Shown piece after piece: positions 1 through 8,217 of a stretch of DNA of 64,000 nucleotides; within the stretch, counting starts at the first letter, position 1, and each line of letters opens with the position of its first letter. The notes below the pieces were generated by a model, which saw nothing but the letters and a program-made list of their open reading frames with translations, was not told the DNA's origin and did not search any database. Source of the stretch: an uncultured Dorea sp. (GTDB taxonomy: Bacteria > Bacillota_A > Clostridia > Lachnospirales > Lachnospiraceae); assembly GCA_910578865.1 (NCBI GenBank), contig CAJTRM010000004.1, positions 1 through 64,000 of the forward strand, given 5' to 3'. Made by a program: the position numbers and the translations under genes.

Positions 1-192
1 CGTCTCATGGATGAACTGGATGACATCACGTTCAATCAATCCATGAGGATTATCATAGATGCACTAATGGATGTCGTTATGGAATATTTCCACATCACAG
101 AACAACAACTGGAGGAATTCACCGCCAGCTTTATTCAGAGACTGCCAAAGTACATGCAAAAAGCATTGGAGTACGGTTCAGCGGCTGCCTGA
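1..192 (+). CDS. C-terminal end of an unidentified protein (cut by window edge)
   Basis: The reading frame is open from the first base to a TGA at 190-192, so this is probably the tail of a longer gene; a Met codon at 7 exists but has no visible ribosome binding site. The 63 visible residues are mostly helical and acidic (LDDITFNQS, EYFHITEQQLEEF), ending in KALEYGSAAA. I do not recognise the family. The abrupt junction with the next frame, which lacks an ATG start and ribosome binding site, would fit a mobile-element end, but that is inference. No function is assigned. Confidence 0.35.
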   Translation, partial: RLMDELDDITFNQSMRIIIDALMDVVMEYFHITEQQLEEFTASFIQRLPKYMQKALEYGSAAA

Positions 193-215
193 TTGCTATT
201 TTATGAGCTAAAGTA

Positions 216-1586
216 TTGATTTTTCAAGGAGCAAATCCCATTTTTAATGTGGGAAGTTTGAGTATTAAAGCCAATATATCCCAGTATCATACATTCCTGC
301 AAAAGATGTATGGTGAACAATATTCAGAAGAATATGTTCGAGATATTATGGATATTCCCAATAAGATGGAATTGTCTTATGGGAAAATACGGCATGAAAA
401 TAAGTACAATCAGTTTATTCATGTAGTTAATGGAGAAAGACGTACTGTTGGTCAACCAAACATCAGTGATAATACCATTTATATGTTAGGGGGGTGTGTT
501 TTCTTTGGATATGCAGTAGAGGATAGACATACTATATCGTCCTTTTTGCAAAAAAAGATTAATGAAAGTAAATTGCCAAATGATTGGAAAGTCGTAAATA
601 TGGGAACATGGGGGGGCAATATTGATCAGACATATAAAACTCTTTATGATTTGCACTTAAGGGCAGGAGATATTATAGTGATAAGTTATGCAGGATATAT
701 GCCGTTAGGTGAAGACTATTTGCAAAGAGATATTAGCACTGCCCTGAATCATCCATCTATTTCGGAGGAGATGTATTTTAATAGTGTAGTACACTGTAAT
801 AAAATAGGGTATGAGCGTGTGGCAGATAAACTTTACAGTATGCTGAAAGATGAGATGCAAAAACAGGTGGATTCTAGTGGGGATATGTTTTATCTGGAAG
901 AATCCACACAAGTAATTACTAGTCAGTTGTATGAGGAGCAAGCGCAGGAGTATCTTAAACAAGTGAAAAGAAATACACCTCGGGATTGGGGCGCTGGTAT
1001 TTATGGTGCTATTGTGATGAACTGTAATCCATTTACATTAGGGCATAGGTATCTTATTGAGGAGTCTGCAAAAAAGGTAGATTATCTTTATATTTTTGTC
1101 GTGGAAGAGGATAAATCATTTTTTAAATTTAAAGACAGGATTCAACTTGTGAAATATGGAACTCAAGACATACCAAATGTAACAGTTGTTCCAAGTGGAA
1201 AGTTAATCATTAGTTCGGTAACGTTTCCGGGATATTTTTTAAAGGATTCACCGGATTGTGTGAGTGTAGATACTTCGTTGGATGTGGATATTTTTGCAAG
1301 GTATATTGCGACACCTCTTCATATTACAAAGCGATTTGTAGGCGAGGAACCATTAGATATTGTCACAAGAGGATATAATGAGAGTATGAAAGAAATACTC
1401 CCGCGTTATGGAATAGAAGTAGATGAAATTCCCCGTAAAGAGAAAAAGGGGGATGTTATCAGTGCTTCACGAGTTAGAAAAGCATTGAAGCAAGGAAATT
1501 TCGACAGTATAGAGGAATTGGTTCCTCGGACGACATTTGAATATTTATGGAAAAGTCGAGAACAGTATTTATATGAGGAGAAATAA
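216..1586 (+). CDS. SGNH-hydrolase-like domain fused to citrate lyase ligase (CitC)-like nucleotidyltransferase domain
   Basis: Two-domain protein of about 456 residues. Residues ~85-200 resemble the SGNH/GDSL fold found in polysaccharide loci: a block-I-like GGCVFFGYAVED at 92-103 and NMGTWGGN near 128-135. The nucleophile position is Cys94 rather than Ser. Residues ~258-450 closely resemble the C-terminal half of [citrate (pro-3S)-lyase] ligase: GAIVMNCNPFTLGHRYL with the HxGH-type nucleotide-binding signature at NPFTLGH (271-277), VTFPGYFLK, RFVGEEP and ISASRVR (415-421). CitC acetylates citrate lyase using acetate and ATP, but no citrate lyase genes are here; the next genes make an amino sugar nucleotide, so an acyl-activation or acyl-transfer role in decorating the polysaccharide is inferred. 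The frame starts at a TTG (216) after a stop at 204-206 with no ribosome binding site; the first ATG is at 306, so the N-terminus may be truncated. The stop lies 2 nt before the next gene. Confidence 0.7.
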   Translation: MIFQGANPIFNVGSLSIKANISQYHTFLQKMYGEQYSEEYVRDIMDIPNKMELSYGKIRHENKYNQFIHVVNGERRTVGQPNISDNTIYMLGGCVFFGYAVEDRHTISSFLQKKINESKLPNDWKVVNMGTWGGNIDQTYKTLYDLHLRAGDIIVISYAGYMPLGEDYLQRDISTALNHPSISEEMYFNSVVHCNKIGYERVADKLYSMLKDEMQKQVDSSGDMFYLEESTQVITSQLYEEQAQEYLKQVKRNTPRDWGAGIYGAIVMNCNPFTLGHRYLIEESAKKVDYLYIFVVEEDKSFFKFKDRIQLVKYGTQDIPNVTVVPSGKLIISSVTFPGYFLKDSPDCVSVDTSLDVDIFARYIATPLHITKRFVGEEPLDIVTRGYNESMKEILPRYGIEVDEIPRKEKKGDVISASRVRKALKQGNFDSIEELVPRTTFEYLWKSREQYLYEEK

Positions 1587-1588
1587 GA

Positions 1589-2716
1589 ATGATACCATTT
1601 AATATCCCACCTTATCTGGGGATAGAGAACAAATATATAGAAAAAGTAATTGAAAATAAGAAAATATGTGGAGATGGCGAATTTACCAAGAAGTGCAATA
1701 GATGGCTGGAAGCAAAGACGGAGATTTCTAAGGTGCTGCTTACGACTTCCTGTACGCATGCGTTAGAGATGGCTGCATTACTATGTGATATTCAACCCGG
1801 CGATGAGGTGATTATGCCGTCCTATACGTTCGTTTCAACTGCTGATGCATTTGTAATGCGAGGGGGTATTCCGGTCTTTGTAGACATACGGCCAGATACT
1901 ATGAATATTGATGAGAATTTGATTGAGGCAGCTATTACAGATAAAACGAAAGCAATAGCTGTGGTGCATTATGCAGGAGTAGCCTGTGAAATGGATAAAA
2001 TTATGGATATTGCCAAGAAATATGGCCTTTTTGTGGTGGAGGATGCAGCTCAAGGGGTTATGTCCAGCTATAAAGGGAAAGCCCTGGGAACAATAGGAGA
2101 TTATGGTTGCTATAGTTTTCATGAGACTAAAAATTATAGTATGGGTGAAGGCGGAGCTCTTTTAATCAGAGATGAGAGAATGGTTGAACTGGCAGAAATT
2201 ATACGAGAAAAGGGAACAAATCGCAGTCAGTTTTTCAGAGGTATGGTTGATAAGTATACATGGATAGAAAAGGGTTCATCTTACCTTCCCAGTGAGCTGA
2301 ACGCAGCATATTTGTATGCCCAGTTAGAAAAGGCGGAGGAGATTCATGAAGATAGATTGAGAAGCTTTGGACTATATCAGGAGTATTTGGGCGAACTTGC
2401 AGAAGAAGGATATCTAGAAATGCCTACAATTCCAAAAGAATGTGTTCATAATGCACATATGTTTTATATTAAGGTAAAAGATTTGGATGAGAGGGCGAAG
2501 TTGATACATTATTTGAAAGAGTGTGGAGTGGGGGCGGTATTTCACTATGTACCACTTCATTCGTCACCTGCCGGACTGAAATATGGAAGATTTCATGGAC
2601 AGGATATGTACACAACAAAAGAAAGCGAAAGGCTTTTACGTTTGCCAATGTATTATGGTTTGGAAGAAAAAGATATTGCCTATGTAGTATCATGTGTTAA
2701 AAAATTTTGGAAATAG
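1589..2716 (+). CDS. wecE: dTDP-4-amino-4,6-dideoxygalactose transaminase (WecE/RffA family)
   Basis: PLP-dependent DegT/DnrJ/EryC1 aminotransferase of 375 residues, the usual length. It follows the E. coli WecE pattern almost block for block: MIPFNIPP start, CGDGEFTKKC, GDEVIMPSYTFVSTADAFV (71-89), VHYAGVACEMD, VVEDAAQGVMSSYKG, the PLP-lysine motif HETKNY (Lys181), REKGTNRSQFFRG, and TTKESERLLRLP near the end. WecE converts dTDP-4-keto-6-deoxyglucose plus glutamate into dTDP-4-amino-4,6-dideoxy-D-galactose (dTDP-Fuc4N). The two following genes supply its substrate, which supports the specific call over a generic aminotransferase. It is cytoplasmic. The start ATG follows a GAGGAGAAATAA context made by the end of the previous gene (2-nt gap), so the pair is probably translated from one message. 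Confidence 0.9.
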   Translation: MIPFNIPPYLGIENKYIEKVIENKKICGDGEFTKKCNRWLEAKTEISKVLLTTSCTHALEMAALLCDIQPGDEVIMPSYTFVSTADAFVMRGGIPVFVDIRPDTMNIDENLIEAAITDKTKAIAVVHYAGVACEMDKIMDIAKKYGLFVVEDAAQGVMSSYKGKALGTIGDYGCYSFHETKNYSMGEGGALLIRDERMVELAEIIREKGTNRSQFFRGMVDKYTWIEKGSSYLPSELNAAYLYAQLEKAEEIHEDRLRSFGLYQEYLGELAEEGYLEMPTIPKECVHNAHMFYIKVKDLDERAKLIHYLKECGVGAVFHYVPLHSSPAGLKYGRFHGQDMYTTKESERLLRLPMYYGLEEKDIAYVVSCVKKFWK

Positions 2717-2736
2717 AAGTTGAGGGTGGAATAATT

Positions 2737-3816
2737 ATGAAAACATATTTGGTTACTGGCGGAGCAGGCTTTATTGGTTCTAATTATATACATTATATGT
2801 TAAAGAAATATGGGGAAGATATACATATCATTAATTTGGACAAGCTGACATATGCTGGGAATCCTGAAAATTTATTAATTATAAAAGATAATAAAAATTA
2901 TACGTTTATTAAAGGCGATATTTGTGACAAAAGAATAGTGGGGACTATTTTTCATGATTATGAAATAGACAGAGTTGTGCATTTTGCAGCAGAAAGTCAT
3001 GTGGATAGAAGCATTAAAGAGCCGGAAATTTTTGTGAAGACAAATGTGTTGGGAACAGCAGTGTTGTTAAATGCAGCTAAAGAAGCATGGGAGAATACAG
3101 ACGGGACTTATAAGAAAGATAAAAAGTTTTTGCACATATCAACAGATGAAGTATATGGCAGTTTGGGAGGAGACGGATATTTTTACGAGACGACTCCATA
3201 TGATCCGCATAGTCCATATTCTGCCAGTAAAGCGTCTTCGGATATGTTGGTAAAATCTTATATGGATACTTATAAATTTCCTGCCAATATTACAAACTGC
3301 AGTAATAATTATGGCCCTTATCAGTTTCCGGAGAAATTAATTCCATTGGTAATTCATAACGCATTGCATGGTAAGAAGATTCCGGTATATGGAGACGGAT
3401 TAAATGTTAGAGATTGGCTTTACGTGGGAGATCACGCCAAGGCAATTGATATGGTTCAGGAGCATGGAAGACTTTTTGAAACATATAATGTGGGTGGACA
3501 TAACGAAAGAACAAATATAGATATTATAAAGACAATTTTACAAACTCTGAATGAATTATTGGATGACAATGATGAAAGAAAAAATTATATTAATGAGAGC
3601 TTGATTACTTTTGTTGAAGATCGTAAGGGGCATGACAGACGCTATGCAATTGCGCCAGATAAGATTAAGACAGAGATTGGATGGTATCCGGAAACTTGTT
3701 TTGAAGACGGAATACGTAAGACGGTTAAATGGTATTTTGAAAACGAAAATTGGGTAGCTAATGTAACTAGTGGGGAATATCAAAAATATTATGAAACTAT
3801 GTATGATCTTAAGTAA
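2737..3816 (+). CDS. rmlB: dTDP-glucose 4,6-dehydratase
   Basis: Extended short-chain dehydrogenase of 359 residues converting dTDP-glucose to dTDP-4-keto-6-deoxyglucose. Visible motifs are the Rossmann GGAGFIG at 8-14, FAAESHVDRS at 83-92, the STDEVYG active-site block (135-141) and Tyr161/Lys165 in SPYSASK; NNYGPYQFPEKLIP follows. The start is placed at the ATG at 2737, behind GAGGGTGGA, rather than at an in-frame Met codon 30 nt upstream inside wecE. It sits between wecE and rmlA; no rmlC or rmlD is in the window, so the keto sugar most likely goes to WecE rather than to dTDP-rhamnose. Confidence 0.95.
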   Translation: MKTYLVTGGAGFIGSNYIHYMLKKYGEDIHIINLDKLTYAGNPENLLIIKDNKNYTFIKGDICDKRIVGTIFHDYEIDRVVHFAAESHVDRSIKEPEIFVKTNVLGTAVLLNAAKEAWENTDGTYKKDKKFLHISTDEVYGSLGGDGYFYETTPYDPHSPYSASKASSDMLVKSYMDTYKFPANITNCSNNYGPYQFPEKLIPLVIHNALHGKKIPVYGDGLNVRDWLYVGDHAKAIDMVQEHGRLFETYNVGGHNERTNIDIIKTILQTLNELLDDNDERKNYINESLITFVEDRKGHDRRYAIAPDKIKTEIGWYPETCFEDGIRKTVKWYFENENWVANVTSGEYQKYYETMYDLK

Positions 3817-3836
3817 AAGGAGATAGGAACCTAAAG

Positions 3837-4700
3837 ATGAAAGGAATTATTTTAGCAGGAGGTTCTGGGACAAGATTGTATCCTATGACCTATGCTGTGT
3901 CTAAACAAATATTACCGATTTATGATAAGCCTATGATTTATTATCCTTTGTCAACATTAATGCTGGCAGGAATAAGAGAAGTCTTGCTAATATCTACCAG
4001 GAGAGACATTCCGGTATTTGAGGAATTATTGGGGGATGGTTCACAATTAGGGATGTCTCTTTCTTATGCAGTGCAGGAACAGCCGCGTGGATTAGCAGAG
4101 GCGTTTATAATAGGTGAAAAATTTATTGGTGATGATAATGTTGCACTCGTTTTAGGAGATAATATATTTTATGGTCAGAGTTTTTCTGAAATTTTGCAAA
4201 AGGCTGCAAGTTTAGAAGAAGGGGCACTGATTTTTGGATATAGAGTTAGAAATCCTAAGGATTACGGAGTGGTTGAGTTTTCTGATGAGTATTCAGTGCT
4301 TTCTATTGAGGAAAAGCCAGAACAACCAAAATCTAACTGGGCGGTTCCGGGGTTATACTTCTATGATAATAAGGTTGTAGAGATTGCAAAAAGTGTAAAG
4401 CCATCTGCCAGAGGTGAATTAGAGATTACAAGTATCAATAATGCGTATCTGAAAAATAAAGAGTTGAAGGTGAAATTGTTGGGACGTGGATTTGCGTGGT
4501 TAGATACAGGCACACCGGAAGCACTGTTGGATGCGGCGGATTTTGTAGCTGCATTTCAGAATCGTCAAGGACTCTATATTTCCTGTATTGAGGAGATTGC
4601 GTACAAAAGAAGGTTTATTAGTAAGGAACAGCTTTTGAAGTTGGCAGAACCGGTAAAAAAGACGGCATATGGTAAGTACTTAGTTGATATTGCAGAATAA
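3837..4700 (+). CDS. rmlA: glucose-1-phosphate thymidylyltransferase
   Basis: Nucleotidyltransferase of 287 residues, standard length for RmlA. It makes dTDP-glucose from dTTP and glucose-1-phosphate, the first step of the dTDP-sugar route completed by the two upstream genes. Motifs: MKGIILAGGSGTRLYPMT at the N-terminus (nucleotide-binding loop), KQILPIYDKPMIYYPLS, LVLGDNIFYG, EEKPEQPKSNWAVPGLYFYD and GFAWLDTGTPEALL. The ATG is preceded by AAAAGGAGAT. Gene order wecE-rmlB-rmlA with short gaps implies one operon. A promoter-like sequence lies downstream at 4737-4765, so the following glycosyltransferases may also be transcribed separately. Confidence 0.96.
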   Translation: MKGIILAGGSGTRLYPMTYAVSKQILPIYDKPMIYYPLSTLMLAGIREVLLISTRRDIPVFEELLGDGSQLGMSLSYAVQEQPRGLAEAFIIGEKFIGDDNVALVLGDNIFYGQSFSEILQKAASLEEGALIFGYRVRNPKDYGVVEFSDEYSVLSIEEKPEQPKSNWAVPGLYFYDNKVVEIAKSVKPSARGELEITSINNAYLKNKELKVKLLGRGFAWLDTGTPEALLDAADFVAAFQNRQGLYISCIEEIAYKRRFISKEQLLKLAEPVKKTAYGKYLVDIAE

Positions 4701-4736
4701 TAAAAGATACTTCATTTTTTAAATTTAGAGTTGAGA

Positions 4737-4765
4737 TTGAGTTTTTCTTGATAACTTGATATAAT
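4737..4765 (+). promoter_or_regulatory. sigma-A-type promoter ahead of the glycosyltransferase block
   Basis: TTGAGT (4737-4742), a 17-bp spacer and a perfect TATAAT (4760-4765), located about 105 bp upstream of the preferred start of the first glycosyltransferase. There is no clear terminator after rmlA, so this would be an internal promoter. Confidence 0.5.
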
Positions 4766-4869
4766 AATTCGGTTAAATATAGAAGTAAGATGGATATGTG
4801 TGTCAGGTGAAAATAGATATTTTTAATTTTCCGGTGATAAAAATATTCAATTTAGAAAAGGATAAATGG

Positions 4870-6081
4870 ATGAAAAGAATTGCAGTTATTACAATGGGTG
4901 TAAAATTAAATAATGAGAATGGATATACAAGATTCCGTTTTTTATGTGAGTATTTAGTGAAGAATGGATATCAAGTGGATTTAATTACGACATCTTTCCA
5001 ACATTGGGCCAAAGAGCATCGGAATATGGAAGAGGTGAAGAGGGAAGAGTATCTGTTTAATCTTAGATTTATTGAAGAACCGGGTTATAAGAAAAATATC
5101 GATTTAAAAAGAATCTGGAGTCATGGTGTGGCGTCTAGGAATCTGAAGAGAATGTTAGAAGACGATGGAAATTATGATTTAATCTATTGTGAAATTCCTC
5201 CGAATGATGTAGCACTGGCAGCGGCCACTTATGCGAAGCAACATGGAATTCCATTTGTAGTTGATGTAAATGATCTTTGGCCGGAAGCAATGCATATGGT
5301 TATTGATATTCCGATTATTAGTGACATTTTGTTTTCACCGCTTTTACGTGATGCAGAGAAAGTATATAGTTTGTGTTCAGGAGTGATTGGAACTTCGGAT
5401 GAATACAGGGACAGACCATTTAAGAAAAAGAAAAAAGATATTCCGAAACAGACAGTTTATGTTGGAAATGAGTTAGAAGCGTTTGATGCTGGCGCAGCAA
5501 TGCATATGGAGGAGATCGAGAAAGGTGAAGATGAATTTTGGGTTAGTTATGCAGGAACCATTGGGACGAGCTATGATATTCGAACTATGATTTTGGCTGC
5601 AGATGTGCTTAAGAAAAAGGGTTATGATAATATTTGCATGAAAATATTAGGTGGCGGACCTTTAAAAGAAGAATTGGAAGAATTGGCCGGAACTCTTTCT
5701 GGAAATGTTGAGTTTGTGGGTTATGCCCCATATGATAAGATGGCAGCATATTTAAAAAAATCAGATATTCTTGTAAATTCATTTGTAAAAAAAGCACCAC
5801 AGAGTATTGTGACAAAGATTGGAGATTATCTTGCTGCGGGTAAACCTATGATTAATACTTGTAGTAGTTTGGAATTTAGAGATAAAGTGACAAAGGATGG
5901 ATTTGGTATAAATATCGAGGCGGAAGACAAGAATGTGCTTGCTGATGCAATTTTAAATTTATATCATAAAGAAGAGGAAAGACAAGTTATGGGAACTTGT
6001 GCAAGAAAAATAGCGGAAGAGCAGTTTGACAGACCGAATTCTTATCATAAAATTATTGAATTAATGGAAACATTAATGTAA
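4870..6081 (+). CDS. glycosyltransferase family 4 (GT-B fold)
   Basis: A 403-residue GT-B type glycosyltransferase. The N-terminal donor/acceptor half contains NNENGYTRFRFLCEYLVKNG and VVDVNDLWPEAM, as in WbuB-like enzymes; the C-terminal half has VSYAGTIGTSYDIRTM, ILGGGPLKEELEEL, VEFVGYAPYDKMAAYLKKSD and the sugar-nucleotide-binding region KIGDYLAAGKPMI. The start is placed at 4870 (MKRIAVITMG), behind AAAAGGA; a longer frame from 4798 adds 24 hydrophobic, non-homologous-looking residues and has no ribosome binding site. Donor and linkage cannot be read. It probably adds one residue of the lipid-linked repeat unit at the inner membrane face. Confidence 0.85.
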   Translation: MKRIAVITMGVKLNNENGYTRFRFLCEYLVKNGYQVDLITTSFQHWAKEHRNMEEVKREEYLFNLRFIEEPGYKKNIDLKRIWSHGVASRNLKRMLEDDGNYDLIYCEIPPNDVALAAATYAKQHGIPFVVDVNDLWPEAMHMVIDIPIISDILFSPLLRDAEKVYSLCSGVIGTSDEYRDRPFKKKKKDIPKQTVYVGNELEAFDAGAAMHMEEIEKGEDEFWVSYAGTIGTSYDIRTMILAADVLKKKGYDNICMKILGGGPLKEELEELAGTLSGNVEFVGYAPYDKMAAYLKKSDILVNSFVKKAPQSIVTKIGDYLAAGKPMINTCSSLEFRDKVTKDGFGINIEAEDKNVLADAILNLYHKEEERQVMGTCARKIAEEQFDRPNSYHKIIELMETLM

Positions 6082-6131
6082 CAGATTGTAGATGGCAGGC
6101 TGTCATTTTGATGAAAGGATTACATTTTCAG

Positions 6132-7190
6132 ATGGAAGATAAAGTTTTGGTTAGTGTAATTGTTCCGGCATACAATGCAGAAAAAGTAGTTAGAGATTGC
6201 TTAAACAGTATTTTAGGACAAACCTTGCAGAATATAGAAATTATTGTCGTTGATGACGGCAGTAAAGATTCTACAAGAAAAATTTTACGAGAATTTTGTG
6301 AAAAGGATTCCAGGGTCAGAACAATTGAAAAAGATCAGAATGAAGGATTGAGTGCTGCCAGAAATTCTGCTTTGAAGATTGCCCAAGGTAAGTATATTGG
6401 GTTTGTTGATGCGGATGACAGGGTAGAAAAGGATTATTTTGAATCTATGTATTTAGCAGGAAACGGCGCTGATCTTATTGTGACAGGTTATCAACATGAT
6501 ACTATGAGTGAGGACAGAAAAGAACTTCATATTAGTAGGACAGTTTGTATGACAGGCGGATATTTTGATAATAAGAAAGAAGTTGTTTCTAAGGCGGCAG
6601 ATATTGATACAGCTAAAATGTTTGCATATACATGGAACAAGTTATATGAAAGAAGTTTGATAGTAGAGAATGGTTTTAAGTTTTCTAATCAGGTATTGAT
6701 TGAGGATTTTATTTTTAATACATTATATTGGGATAAAATATCTTCTGTGTGTATCATTCCGAAGAGTGGCTATCATTATGTAAAAGCTTCTAAAGAAGCG
6801 TTGACTCAAAAATTTTTACCTGATTTTCTGAAAATTATGGATAAGCGGTTTGATTATATGAAGGCGTTGATGGTTAAAAATAGTGTGTATTATGATTCTG
6901 TTAAAATGCAGCTGGCAAATATATATATTAAGCATGCTCTGGCGGGAGTTGTAAGGAATTGTGCACCGGAAGGAAAGTATCGTGTGTCTGAGCAGTATAG
7001 AAGAGTAAAAATACTGTTAAAAAATGAACGTTCCAGAGAGGCGTGTCGTAATGCAAAAGGATATTCCAAACAAGAAAAAATATGCAATTTATTATTTCAA
7101 ACAAGAAGTGCATTTTTAGTTCTTTGTTTTGGGAAAATATTGTATGCTATGCAGACGAAATCCAAGACGATATTTGACAGATTAAAATAA
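6132..7190 (+). CDS. glycosyltransferase family 2 (GT-A fold)
   Basis: Inverting GT-A glycosyltransferase of 352 residues. Opening VSVIVPAYNAEKVVRDCL, then EIIVVDDGSKDST, GLSAARNSAL and the DxD-type GFVDADDRVE metal/nucleotide site, all within the first 105 residues; the rest is an acceptor-side helical domain. The start is uncertain: ATG 6132 follows GAAAGGA at a somewhat long spacing, while ATG 6111 and TTG 6108 in the same frame lack a good ribosome binding site. It lies in the run of four glycosyltransferases; donor sugar unknown. Confidence 0.87.
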   Translation: MEDKVLVSVIVPAYNAEKVVRDCLNSILGQTLQNIEIIVVDDGSKDSTRKILREFCEKDSRVRTIEKDQNEGLSAARNSALKIAQGKYIGFVDADDRVEKDYFESMYLAGNGADLIVTGYQHDTMSEDRKELHISRTVCMTGGYFDNKKEVVSKAADIDTAKMFAYTWNKLYERSLIVENGFKFSNQVLIEDFIFNTLYWDKISSVCIIPKSGYHYVKASKEALTQKFLPDFLKIMDKRFDYMKALMVKNSVYYDSVKMQLANIYIKHALAGVVRNCAPEGKYRVSEQYRRVKILLKNERSREACRNAKGYSKQEKICNLLFQTRSAFLVLCFGKILYAMQTKSKTIFDRLK

Positions 7191-7204
7191 AAAGGAGAAC
7201 TCTA

Positions 7205-8212
7205 ATGCCTATATTAAGTGTTATTATTCCGGCATATAATATCGAAAATTATATAAAAAAAAGTTTGGATTCAGTATGTGTGCAGAATGTATCAGATATA
7301 GAGATTATTGTAATTGATGATGGCTCTGTGGACAGGACAGGATATATTTGTGATGAATATGCAAAGGACTACTCTAATTTGCGAGTATACCATAAAGAAA
7401 ACAGCGGATTAGCCGGGACTAGGAATTTTGGAATTCAGATGGCAGAAGGAAAATATATTGCATTTTTAGATGGTGATGATTTTTTTGCGCCGCATGCAAT
7501 TGAAAATATTTTATGTGTTATTAAAAATAATGATGATGTAGATGTTGTTATTGGCAGGTATATCAATTACTATATGTCCAATGGAAAATATAAGACATGT
7601 GCTTATCACTTGGACAAACAGGTAATAGAAAATTCCAGACAAGAAGAGTTGTTTTGGGAACTCTTCAGAGGAAAGACATATGACTGGTATGCCTGTCTTA
7701 ATATTGTGAAGAAAAGCTATATTATTGAAAATAAAATATTCTTTAAAGAGGGCATATGCTTTGAAGATGCATTATGGACTCCGGAAATATTGTTTTGTGC
7801 GAATAAAACGGCATATATTGATATTCCTTTTTATATTTATTTACAAGGGCGGCCAGGTTCTATTACAGTTTTGATTAGTGAGAAGACATATAGGGATAAA
7901 TTGTATGTATGTCAGTTCGCAAAAGATTTTTGCAGAAGACATTCTATGTCTGACGCTCTTAAGAAACGGTTTATGGGTAATTATAATCATATATACGTTT
8001 CACTTTTGGCTGATAGCTGGAAGTTTGAAAAACAGAAGCGAAACAAATATTGGCAGGAAATTGAGAAAGATAGAAAGATATTGCTCTATTCTGAAAGGCG
8101 GTATCAGTATTATTTATATAAATTATGGAAAGTAATTGGAATTCGTGGAGTTTCATATATCTTACATGCCAGAGCTGAATGGGTAAGAAGAAAAATGTTA
8201 AGTGGCAGGTGA
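7205..8212 (+). CDS. glycosyltransferase family 2 (GT-A fold)
   Basis: A 335-residue GT2 enzyme with LSVIIPAYNIENYIKKSL, EIIVIDDGSVDRTG, NSGLAGTRNFGIQMAEG and FLDGDDFF (DxD-type site near 92-96). It starts at ATG 7205 with AAAAGGAGA upstream. The C-terminal part (FEDALWTPEILF, YLQGRPGS) is like other GT2 enzymes that transfer hexoses in capsule or teichoic-type loci. The stop codon is merged with the ribosome binding site of the next gene, indicating tight coupling. Confidence 0.88.
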   Translation: MPILSVIIPAYNIENYIKKSLDSVCVQNVSDIEIIVIDDGSVDRTGYICDEYAKDYSNLRVYHKENSGLAGTRNFGIQMAEGKYIAFLDGDDFFAPHAIENILCVIKNNDDVDVVIGRYINYYMSNGKYKTCAYHLDKQVIENSRQEELFWELFRGKTYDWYACLNIVKKSYIIENKIFFKEGICFEDALWTPEILFCANKTAYIDIPFYIYLQGRPGSITVLISEKTYRDKLYVCQFAKDFCRRHSMSDALKKRFMGNYNHIYVSLLADSWKFEKQKRNKYWQEIEKDRKILLYSERRYQYYLYKLWKVIGIRGVSYILHARAEWVRRKMLSGR

Positions 8213-8217
8213 AATAT

